Source of the DNA: DATLGB01 sp035540675
GTDB taxonomy: Bacteria; Actinomycetota; Thermoleophilia; Solirubrobacterales; Solirubrobacteraceae
Direction of reading: 5' to 3'
DNA: 16,658 nt
Assembly: GCA_035540675.1 (NCBI GenBank)
Contig: DATLGB010000158.1
Span: forward strand, 1 to 16,658
Both the position numbers and the translations under genes were made by a program. This document shows, in pieces, positions 1-6,566 of this stretch. Each line of letters starts with the position of its first letter. Position 1 is the stretch's first letter. The notes under the pieces were generated by a model. It saw only the letters and a list, made by a program, of their open reading frames with translations, did not search any database and was not told the DNA's origin.

Positions 1-1
1 C

Positions 2-532
2 GCGCCGCCCGCCCCCGCCGAAGCCCCGGCCGCCGAGCCGGCGCCCGCCGCCCGCGCGGGCCGCTCGCGCTCCCGCAGGCGCGCGGTCGTCGCCGGCGTG
101 GCGGCCGTCGCCGTGGCCGGTGCCGCCTTCGGCGCGACGCAGGTCCTCGGCGGCGACGACGAGCGGCCGGCCGCGAAGCCGCCGCGCGCGGCCGCGGCTG
201 ATCCCGGGTGCGTCCGGGTCTGGAACCTCACCGATTCCCCCGACGCGGCGGCGCTGCGGGCGAAGGTCGCGCGCTTCGACGGCGCGTACGCGCGGGTGTC
301 GCGGGTCGACCCGCTGCCCGGGACGCTGATGCAGCCCGGCAGCTGCGCCCTGACGCTCTACCAGCCCGACACGGACACGCACATGACGCTGATCGCGGGC
401 GTGAAGGACCAGATCGGCTACGTCGACGCCACGACGTACCCGCGGGCGGCGCAGCTCGGCTGGCCGAAGTCGCAGGCCGAGGCCAACGTGACGGTCGGCG
501 ACAACGGCGAGCTGCGCGCGATCCGTCGGTAG
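2..532 (+). CDS. Membrane-anchored secreted protein of unknown function, 5'-truncated by window edge
   Basis: The reading frame is open from base 2 to the TAG at 530-532, so the true start lies upstream of the window. A GTG at 98 falls inside the transmembrane segment and is unlikely to be the start. Visible parts in order are an Ala/Pro-rich cytoplasmic stretch, a basic RSRSRRR patch, one hydrophobic helix (about bases 86-150), a short charged linker, and an extracellular domain of roughly 110 residues with two cysteines (in DPGC and PGSC) that could form a disulfide. The basic patch before the helix suggests the N-terminus stays inside the cell. I recognise no family and assign no function. 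The same layout (Pro/Ala-rich N-terminus, one helix, small outer domain) appears in the last gene of the window, but I see no clear similarity between their outer domains. Confidence 0.75.
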   Translation, partial: APPAPAEAPAAEPAPAARAGRSRSRRRAVVAGVAAVAVAGAAFGATQVLGGDDERPAAKPPRAAAADPGCVRVWNLTDSPDAAALRAKVARFDGAYARVSRVDPLPGTLMQPGSCALTLYQPDTDTHMTLIAGVKDQIGYVDATTYPRAAQLGWPKSQAEANVTVGDNGELRAIRR

Positions 533-564
533 CCACGCCGGCGCCGGCGCGCCATCCTGACCGG

Positions 565-1068
565 ATGCGCGAGTCGCCCGCCGAGCTGGAGCGCCTGCAG
601 GACCTGCTCGATGCGTCGGCCCGCGGCGCGGGCCCGTACCTCCGGCGCTCGTTCGCGATCCCGGAGCTGACGCCGGGCGCGGCGGCGCTGGCCGCCCGCC
701 TGGACGGCTGGCTGACGGTCGCGCTGGCGTCGGCGACGGCGCGGGGCGAGCCGCGGGTGGCGCCCGTCGGCGCGCTGTTCGCGCACGGCGCGTTCCACGT
801 CCCGACCGTGGCGGAGTCGGCGCGGGCCCGGCAGCTCGTCCAGCGGCCCGCCGCGAGCCTGACCTACTACGAGGGCGCCGAGCTCGCGGTGATCGCGCAC
901 GGGCGCGCCGCGGTCCTCGGCCGGGCGCACCCGGCCTTCGCGCAACTCGACGCGCTGCAGCTCGCCTGCGGGCCGTCGAGCGTCCGCGACTGGGGCGCGA
1001 CGCCCGTCTACCTGCGTCTCGACGCGCAGCGCCTGTTCGCCTACGTGCGCCCGAGCAGACACGCGTAG
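565..1068 (+). CDS. Pyridoxamine 5'-phosphate oxidase-like split-barrel protein
   Basis: This 167-residue protein starts at the ATG at 565 (MRESPAELERL); nothing upstream in frame looks like coding sequence. After an N-terminal helix come strands typical of the PNPOx-like FMN/heme/F420-binding split barrel: a WLTVALAS strand, then EPRVAPVGALF, then GAFHVPT, then ASLTYYEG and ELAVIAHGRAAVLG, ending in TPVYLRLDAQRLFAYV. Such proteins usually act as homodimers in the cytoplasm and bind FMN, F420 or heme. Which cofactor applies here cannot be read from sequence, so pyridoxine biosynthesis should not be assumed. The preceding gene ends 32 bases upstream. The 3' end overlaps the convergent methyltransferase gene by 28 bases. 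The family call is fairly safe; the substrate is unknown. Confidence 0.7.
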   Translation: MRESPAELERLQDLLDASARGAGPYLRRSFAIPELTPGAAALAARLDGWLTVALASATARGEPRVAPVGALFAHGAFHVPTVAESARARQLVQRPAASLTYYEGAELAVIAHGRAAVLGRAHPAFAQLDALQLACGPSSVRDWGATPVYLRLDAQRLFAYVRPSRHA

Positions 1069-1802
1069 TGGACGGTGAAGAGGGTCTCCGCGCGCCGCGG
1101 CGCGACCCGCCACAGGCCGGCGCGCACCGCCCACTTCGCCGCCGCCCTCGCGCGCTCGGCGCCGCCCTGGGCGAAGAACGCGTGGTGCGCGCGCGGCAGG
1201 GGATCCGACAGGTCGGCCAGCACCCGCAGCCCGGCAGCGGTCGCCAGCGCGACGACGGCGTCGCGGTCGAAGGCCTGGATGTGGCCGATGGCCCGCGACT
1301 CGGCGACCTTCTGCGGACGCGTGCCGGAGCGGTTGCGCTCGAGCGGGACCTCGACCAGCACGTGGCGGGCGACGCGCGCCGTCTCGGCGAGCAGGGCCGC
1401 CGGCTCCGGCACGTGCTCGAGGACGTGCGAGAGCACCCCGAGGTCGTACGCGCCGTCGGCGGCGGGCACCCGGGCGCCGTCGTAGGCCTCGATCCGCCCG
1501 GCGCCCGGGATGGCGCGCCCGGCCGCGATCTCCGCCGCCGGCGCCGACAGCTCGAAGCCGTCGTAGCGCTCGGCCAGGTCGCGCCGCGCGAGCTCCGCCA
1601 GCAGCGCGCCGTCGCCGCAGCCGACCTCGACGAGCGAGCGGGGCGCGACGCCCGCGCGCCGGCACAGCTCCACCACGTGCGCCGCCTTCGACTGCGCGCC
1701 GAGCGCGCGCCAGCGCCCGAGCCGCTCGGCGGTGGCCGGATCGGGCTGCCGGTAGCCGGCGTCGTAGAACTCGGTCAGCGACGGGTCGTCCACGCCGCTC
1801 AC
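1041..1802 (-). CDS. Class I SAM-dependent methyltransferase
   Basis: This is a 253-residue cytoplasmic Rossmann-fold methyltransferase. SAM motif I is VEVGCGDG (residues 58-65), the acidic post-motif residue lies in YDGFELS, and YDLGVLSHVLEHVPEP (about 119-134) is the 'HvlEHv' segment of the Methyltransf_11/23 group. A C-terminal HIQAFDRDAV segment follows. I place the start at the GTG at 1802 because it overlaps the TGA of the upstream hydrolase gene as GTGA (1799-1802), a typical translational-coupling junction; a second GTG lies at 1793. The substrate is not evident. Coupling to two secreted glycoside hydrolase genes suggests sugar or glycan O-methylation, but this is inference. The 3' end overlaps the convergent split-barrel gene by 28 bases. 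Confidence 0.82.
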   Translation of the reverse strand: MSGVDDPSLTEFYDAGYRQPDPATAERLGRWRALGAQSKAAHVVELCRRAGVAPRSLVEVGCGDGALLAELARRDLAERYDGFELSAPAAEIAAGRAIPGAGRIEAYDGARVPAADGAYDLGVLSHVLEHVPEPAALLAETARVARHVLVEVPLERNRSGTRPQKVAESRAIGHIQAFDRDAVVALATAAGLRVLADLSDPLPRAHHAFFAQGGAERARAAAKWAVRAGLWRVAPRRAETLFTVHYACLLGRT

Positions 1803-3301
1803 CGGCCGGCGGAGAGGCGCCCGCCCTCGCCGCCGACGACCGCCGTGCCGGAGTAGCGGACGGTGCCGGCCGCGTCGGGCGGCCTCCACGACACGCGCAG
1901 CCCGTCGCCCCGGGCCGCCGGGATGGTGAGCGCCCAGTAGCCGCGCTCGTCCGTCGGGATGCTCTCGAGCGCCACGAAGGGGCCGCCGTCCGACTGCTGC
2001 TCGAGCGTGACCACATGCCGGCCTCCCGGCCGCACCTGGCCCCAGGCGCGCACGAAGCCGCCGCCGCGGCGGTCGAGCACGAGCGGCGCGACGAACCCGG
2101 CGAGCGCCGGCTTCGGGCTGCCGTCGACGAAGTGCAGGCCCGACTGCCAGCCCGCGTAGGCGAGGTCGCCGGGACCGCGATAGCGGACCGGCTCGTCGTG
2201 CCACTGGTAGAACGTGATCGAGCGCACCCGCGGGTCGCGCCAGGCGATGTAGGACGCCTGCTGCAGCCAGGAGGCCTGGCGTTCGAGCGTGATCCCGGTC
2301 GCGTGGTCCGGTGGCGAGGTCTGGTGGCCGAACTCGGTGATGTGGACGTCCAGCCGCCGGTTCGGCGCCCGGATGCGGCCGCGGCGGGTCAGCCGGTCGA
2401 GCGTGCGCTCGAGCTGCGGGAGGTCGCCCAGCTTGGCCCAGTCGCGCTCCCGGCTCGGCTGGTCCGGCGCCTGGCGGATGCCGTGCCCGTGATGGCCGAG
2501 CGCGTCGGCCGAGGCCGGGCGGAAGCCGCGGCAGGCGCCGTCGCGCAGCGGCCGGAAGCGGCGGTCGACGCAGCCGAACGCGCGCAGGAAGGCGAGCGGC
2601 GGCGTCGCCGTCAGGTTCGAGCGGGGCCGGTAGCCGACCGGCGCGAGCTCGCCGATCGCGATCTCCGCCTCCGGGTCGGCGGCGCGCAGCACCGGAACGG
2701 CCGCCCGCACCAGGTCGCGGTAGAGGTGCGGCGCGACCGGCGTGCAGCGCCCGGGCCTCGAGCAGGCGTGCTGGGGCGACAGCCAGCCCGGGAGGTTGGG
2801 CTCGTTCCACAGCAGGTAGCGCTCGATCAGGCCGCGGTAGCGGCGGGCGACGGCCGCCGCGAAGGCCCGATAGGCGCGGGGGTCCGGCTTGTAGCGCGGA
2901 TCGCCCAGCGACGGCCGCCGCGACGCCCACAGCGGCCCGGGGCCCGTCAGCGTCAGCGCCACCCTCAGGCCGGCGCCGCGGAGCAGGGCGACCGCGCGGT
3001 CGAGCTCGGTCCAGTCGTACCGGGGATCGCCGGGATCGGCGGCGCTGAAGCCGGCGGGTCGCCGCCGCGCGGTCGGGCGCGGCGCCAGCCGGTTCCAGCG
3101 GGCGTGCACCCGCACGACCTCGACGCCGAGGTCGCGCCACGCGGCGACGGCGGCCGGCGCCGCCACCGGGTCGTCGAGCAGCAGGCGCTCGTCCTCGATG
3201 CCGACCTCCAGGCCGGCGGCGGCGAGGGCGGCGGAGGGGCAGAGGGCGGCGGCGGCCGCAGCGGCCACCACCATCCGCGCCCACCGCCGCCCCGGCCTCA
3301 C
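1799..3301 (-). CDS. Secreted clan GH-A glycoside hydrolase-like protein (second gene of operon)
   Basis: This protein has about 500 residues. The GTG start at 3301 overlaps the upstream TGA as GTGA and gives a normal signal peptide: basic VRPGRRWAR, an Ala-rich core, and a cleavage-type AALAAAG near residue 28. The mature part reads as a TIM-barrel hydrolase of clan GH-A. Residues VRVHARWNRLAPRP follow strand beta-2, LLWNEPN holds the presumed acid/base Glu167, and VHITEFGHQTSPPD holds the presumed nucleophile Glu323. A C-terminal beta-rich domain (about residues 415-500) follows. Four cysteines sit as the pairs C180/C186 and C244/C257, suiting an exported protein. It lacks the roughly 20-residue stretch before NEPN that its two paralogues share. 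The closest CAZy family may be GH39-like or GH5-like; I cannot decide, and the substrate is unknown. Confidence 0.82.
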   Translation of the reverse strand: MRPGRRWARMVVAAAAAAALCPSAALAAAGLEVGIEDERLLLDDPVAAPAAVAAWRDLGVEVVRVHARWNRLAPRPTARRRPAGFSAADPGDPRYDWTELDRAVALLRGAGLRVALTLTGPGPLWASRRPSLGDPRYKPDPRAYRAFAAAVARRYRGLIERYLLWNEPNLPGWLSPQHACSRPGRCTPVAPHLYRDLVRAAVPVLRAADPEAEIAIGELAPVGYRPRSNLTATPPLAFLRAFGCVDRRFRPLRDGACRGFRPASADALGHHGHGIRQAPDQPSRERDWAKLGDLPQLERTLDRLTRRGRIRAPNRRLDVHITEFGHQTSPPDHATGITLERQASWLQQASYIAWRDPRVRSITFYQWHDEPVRYRGPGDLAYAGWQSGLHFVDGSPKPALAGFVAPLVLDRRGGGFVRAWGQVRPGGRHVVTLEQQSDGGPFVALESIPTDERGYWALTIPAARGDGLRVSWRPPDAAGTVRYSGTAVVGGEGGRLSAGR

Positions 3302-4827
3302 CGGCGGGCCGCCTGGGCGATGCGCGAGTGCACGGGCGTGCCACCGCCGGCCGGGACCCAGCGCAGGCGCCACGTGCCGCCGGTGCGGCCGGTGACCGTC
3401 TGCAGGAAGTGCCCGCGCTTCGAGCTGACGGTGACGGTCTGGACCGTCTCGAACCCGCCGCCGGACGAGTGCTGGATCTCGACGGCCTCGGTCGCTCCGT
3501 CGGCGGCGGGCCGGACCTGCCCGTAGACGCGGACGCCGCCGCCCCGGCGGGTGACCCAGATCGGCAGCCGGTACGCGTCGTAGGCCGGCTTGACGTTGCC
3601 GTTGGTGAAGCGCACCCCGGTCTGGAAGGACGTCACGTCGGGCTCGTCGTGGAGCTTGTACTGCGCGACCGACTTCACGCGGCCGTCGCGGAAGGCGATC
3701 CAGTCGGCCTCGTTGATGTAGCGGGCCTGCTCGGCCAGCGTGACGCCGAAGATGCGGTCCGGCGGGTTGGTCTGGTAGCCGAACTCCGTGTACCAGATGG
3801 GCAGCGAGCGCGGCACGCGCCCGGCGCGCGCGCCCTGCGTCAGCAGGCGCTTGAGGCGGCCGGCGGTCGAGACGGTGATCTCGCCCGGCAGCGTCCGCGC
3901 CCGCGGGGGCTGCGAGCCGCCGCGCGTGTACGGGTGGTGCGCGTAGCCGGTGACGCGCAGCCGGCCGCCGCCGCGGCAGCCCGCGAGCCGCGCCGCGCGG
4001 CCCCGCAGGCGCCGCCCGGCGGAGTCGATGCAGAAGAGGGTCCGGATGAACTCGACGGGCGGGATCGGCCGGCGCGCGAGCGTGCCGGTGGCGCGCCCGA
4101 TCGGCGCGGTCTCGCCGAGCAGGATCTGGTCGGACCCGTGGCCCGTGGCGCGCAGCGCCGCGATCGCCGCGGTCGCCAGCCGCCGGTAGTGCACGGCGGC
4201 GTAGGCCACGCGGCGGCCCCTGACGGAGACGTACTGCGGCGCGAGCCAGCCGAACTGGTTGGGCTCGTTGAGGATCGACCAGCGGGTGACGCGCGGCAGC
4301 ACGCCGCCGCCCTGGTTCTCGTCGGCGTAGCTGCCCGAGTAGCGGGTGCCGAGGGCGCGCACGAACGCGCCGAACCGGCTCGGGCTCGGCTTGCAGGCGC
4401 GGCGCGCGGTGGCGCTGCCCTTGCAGCCGGATGCCCACGCCGGGATCGGGGTGGACGGCGACAGCAGCACGCTGAGGCCGCGGGCCTGCGCGCCGCGGAC
4501 CAGGTCGTCGTAGCGATCCCACGCCGTGGCCGGATACGCGGCGGGATTGCGAGCGTCGAAGTTGCGCGGCGCGCGCTTGGCCTGCGGGCGCGGCGCCAGC
4601 GTGTTCCACACGACGAGCGAGCGGATGCCGTCGGCGCCCAGGCGGGTGATGTCGTTGAGCGCGAAGTTCTGGGCCGCGGGACCGCGCTGGAGGAGCTGGA
4701 ACTCGTCCTCGAAGAGCGACTCCTGCGTGCTCGACGCGGCGGCGCCGGCAGCCGGCAGGAGGGTGGCGAGCGCGGCGAGCAGCGCCGCGCCCCGGAGAAT
4801 TCGCGGGAGGCGTGGTGTCATGGGCAT
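3298..4827 (-). CDS. Secreted clan GH-A glycoside hydrolase-like protein (first gene of operon)
   Basis: This protein has 509 residues from the ATG at 4827; an in-frame ATG at 4821 gives MTPRLPRIL and is equally possible. The signal peptide runs from the basic RLPRILR through a hydrophobic stretch to AAGAAAS (about residue 31). The mature protein carries the GH-A pattern: SLVVWNTLAPRPQ, TRWSILNEPNQFGWL with presumed acid/base Glu188, GETAPIG, GYAHHPY, and IWYTEFGYQTNPPD with presumed nucleophile Glu348, then YKLHDEP. A C-terminal beta domain (about 415-509) with Gly-rich strands follows. Cysteine pairs C135/C145 and C266/C284 are likely disulfides. The gene leads a three-gene cluster whose internal junctions are both GTGA. 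It is divergent from the asparagine-synthase-like gene across 86 bases. The role is probably cleavage or transfer on an extracellular glycan; the substrate is unknown. Confidence 0.85.
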   Translation of the reverse strand: MPMTPRLPRILRGAALLAALATLLPAAGAAASSTQESLFEDEFQLLQRGPAAQNFALNDITRLGADGIRSLVVWNTLAPRPQAKRAPRNFDARNPAAYPATAWDRYDDLVRGAQARGLSVLLSPSTPIPAWASGCKGSATARRACKPSPSRFGAFVRALGTRYSGSYADENQGGGVLPRVTRWSILNEPNQFGWLAPQYVSVRGRRVAYAAVHYRRLATAAIAALRATGHGSDQILLGETAPIGRATGTLARRPIPPVEFIRTLFCIDSAGRRLRGRAARLAGCRGGGRLRVTGYAHHPYTRGGSQPPRARTLPGEITVSTAGRLKRLLTQGARAGRVPRSLPIWYTEFGYQTNPPDRIFGVTLAEQARYINEADWIAFRDGRVKSVAQYKLHDEPDVTSFQTGVRFTNGNVKPAYDAYRLPIWVTRRGGGVRVYGQVRPAADGATEAVEIQHSSGGGFETVQTVTVSSKRGHFLQTVTGRTGGTWRLRWVPAGGGTPVHSRIAQAARR

Positions 4828-4829
4828 TC

Positions 4830-4849
4830 GGGGGGCACGAACGCCCCCG
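4830..4849. repeat. GC-rich inverted repeat next to a start codon
   Basis: GGGGGC at 4831-4836 and GCCCCC at 4843-4848 form a 6-bp perfect stem with a 6-base loop, immediately upstream of the ATG at 4827 on the minus strand. In the hydrolase mRNA this would form a hairpin three bases ahead of the start codon, where a ribosome binding site would normally lie. Otherwise it could be a protein-binding palindrome between the divergent genes. In DNA this rich in G and C, chance is also a real possibility. Confidence 0.35.
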
Positions 4850-4900
4850 CGTGGCGGAAGTTTCGCGCAGTGGCCGGACGGCGCCCGCAGCTGGCGCGGT

Positions 4901-4906
4901 CATACT
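4901..4906 (+). promoter_or_regulatory. Possible -10 element of a leaderless promoter
   Basis: CATACT sits 7 bases before the GTG at 4914 in an otherwise GC-rich stretch with no purine-rich ribosome binding site. That spacing would put the transcription start at or next to the start codon. I see no convincing -35 hexamer. It is listed because similar elements lie at comparable distances ahead of proS and the RsiG-like gene. Confidence 0.3.
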
Positions 4907-4913
4907 GCCGCGC

Positions 4914-6563
4914 GTGGCGCTCGACACGTGCCTGTTCGCGGTGCAGGCGCGGCGCGCGCCGCGCGAGGAGCTCGAGGCGCGGCTCGCCCGGCTGACGGCT
5001 TGGCTGGCCCCCGTCGCCGTCACAGACGCGCGGGTGCGCTTCAGCGACGGCGCGCGGACGCTGTGGGGGGCGATCGGCGTGCGCGGGGAGGACGCCCCCG
5101 CGCCCGCGGCGTCGCTGGTCTGGGGAGAGGCCCCGGCCGATGGCGGCTACGCGGGCAGCGGCGCGACGCTCGAGGCGCACGGCGACGGCGTCCGGCTGGT
5201 CTCGGGCAGCGGACTCCCGCGCGCGCTGTACCGCGCCGAGTCGGCCGGCGCGATCGCCTGGTCGACCCACGCCACCGCCGCCGCCGTGCTCGCGCGCGGC
5301 GCCGCCGAGCTCGATCCGGCCGCCGTGCCCGCGGTGCTCGCGGTGGGAGCCCCGCTCGGCGCCGACGCGCACCTGCGGGGCGTCGCGGCGTGCGAGCCGG
5401 GCACGCGGGTCGAGCTGGGGCCGGCCGGAGCGCGCGAGACGGTCGCGCTGACCCGGGCGCAGCGGTGGGCGCCGGTGCCGCCGGCCGACGCCCAGCGCGC
5501 CGCGGAGGCGGCGCTGCTCGAGCAGATGGACGCGCGGCTGCGCGGCGAGCCGCACGTGTGGGTCGCGCTGACCGCGGGGCGCGACTCGCCGCTGGTCGCC
5601 GCCGCGCTCGTCCGCCTGGGCAAGCCGTTCGCCGCCTTCACCTGGGGCGAGGAGGGCTGGGGCGACGTCGCCCGCGCACGGGACACCGCCGCGCGGCTCG
5701 GCGCCCGCCACGAGGCGCGCGGGGTGGACTGGATCCACGATCCGCTGACGCTCGAGCGGATGCAGGCGGAGGCCCGCTGGTCGGACGGCCTGGCGCCGGT
5801 CGGCGCCTGGGGCGCGCCGAAGTGGCCGCAGCCGCTGTCGGCGGCGGTCACCGGCGCGGGTGCCGAGATCGCCCGCGCCTACTACTACGCCTGGTGCGTG
5901 CGCAGCCGGGCCCGCCCCGCGCCGCGCCACCTGGCGCACGTGCTCGGCCTGCACCGCCGCCTCGCCGGCGCCGGCGACGCCGAGCGTGCCGTCCGGGCCC
6001 GGGTCGAGGCGTGGATGGCGGAGGCGCTCGAGCTGGTGCAGCATCCGTGGGACGCGCTCGACGTCTTCTACACGGAGGAGCGCATGGGCCGCTGGGGCCG
6101 CCCGCGGCTGCCGCGCACGCGCGCGACCTGGATCGCGCCGTTCACGAGCGCGCCGGTGGCGAGCGCGCTCGTGTCGATGCCGCTCGAGGACCGGCTCGCC
6201 ATGCGGTTCCACCGCGACCTGATGGCCTCGGTCGATGCCGGCGTCGAGCTGCCGCCGATCGCCGTCCAGCGCCCGGGCGGGCCGCCGGCGCTGCGCCGCG
6301 CCGTCAGCGCCGTCCGCGGGCTCCGTGCCGGCCGCGCCGCCGCCGAGCCGTGGCTGCTGGCCGGCGTGTGGGACGGCCGCGAGCGGCTGCGTGCGGCCGT
6401 CGAGGAGGCACTGGCGGCGCCGTGGCTGCGCGAGATCACGGGCGAGCCGTGGCTGGCCGCCGTGCGCGCCGGCCTGAGGGCCGAGCGGCGGCGCGAGAGC
6501 GAGCTCGCCCTCGCCGCCGCCGGCCTGCACGCCTATGTGCGCAGCCTCGACGAGCTGCGCTGA
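4914..6563 (+). CDS. Asparagine-synthase-like ATP-dependent ligase without N-terminal nucleophile Cys
   Basis: This protein has 549 residues from the GTG at 4914. The N-terminal half keeps the later strands of the class II amidotransferase fold seen in AsnB-type proteins: LYRAESAGAIAWSTHATAA, AELDPAAVPAVLAVG, and GVAACEPGTRVELG around 157-169. It does not begin Met-Cys, so the glutaminase nucleophile is absent and the domain should not hydrolyse glutamine. The second half carries the ATP-pyrophosphatase loop as LTAGRDSP (219-226), where canonical enzymes have SGGxDS. TGAGAEIARAYYY (313-325) matches the second conserved segment of asparagine-synthase-like proteins. The likely chemistry is adenylation of a carboxylate, with free ammonia or an amine as acceptor. 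Position between GH-A genes points to a glycan-tailoring role (inference). It ends 3 bases from a convergent hydrolase gene. Confidence 0.75.
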   Translation: MALDTCLFAVQARRAPREELEARLARLTAWLAPVAVTDARVRFSDGARTLWGAIGVRGEDAPAPAASLVWGEAPADGGYAGSGATLEAHGDGVRLVSGSGLPRALYRAESAGAIAWSTHATAAAVLARGAAELDPAAVPAVLAVGAPLGADAHLRGVAACEPGTRVELGPAGARETVALTRAQRWAPVPPADAQRAAEAALLEQMDARLRGEPHVWVALTAGRDSPLVAAALVRLGKPFAAFTWGEEGWGDVARARDTAARLGARHEARGVDWIHDPLTLERMQAEARWSDGLAPVGAWGAPKWPQPLSAAVTGAGAEIARAYYYAWCVRSRARPAPRHLAHVLGLHRRLAGAGDAERAVRARVEAWMAEALELVQHPWDALDVFYTEERMGRWGRPRLPRTRATWIAPFTSAPVASALVSMPLEDRLAMRFHRDLMASVDAGVELPPIAVQRPGGPPALRRAVSAVRGLRAGRAAAEPWLLAGVWDGRERLRAAVEEALAAPWLREITGEPWLAAVRAGLRAERRRESELALAAAGLHAYVRSLDELR

Positions 6564-6566
6564 GGC

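Noticed and set aside
536..549. 14-base perfect GC palindrome just after the first stop codon
   Set aside because: Short, made only of C and G, no T-run; chance is likely at this base composition, so I do not call a terminator or operator.
3302..5023. N-terminal extension of the second hydrolase gene up to 5023
   Set aside because: The upstream part of that frame is a shadow of the first hydrolase gene; the GTG at 3301 gives a proper signal peptide and a GTGA junction.
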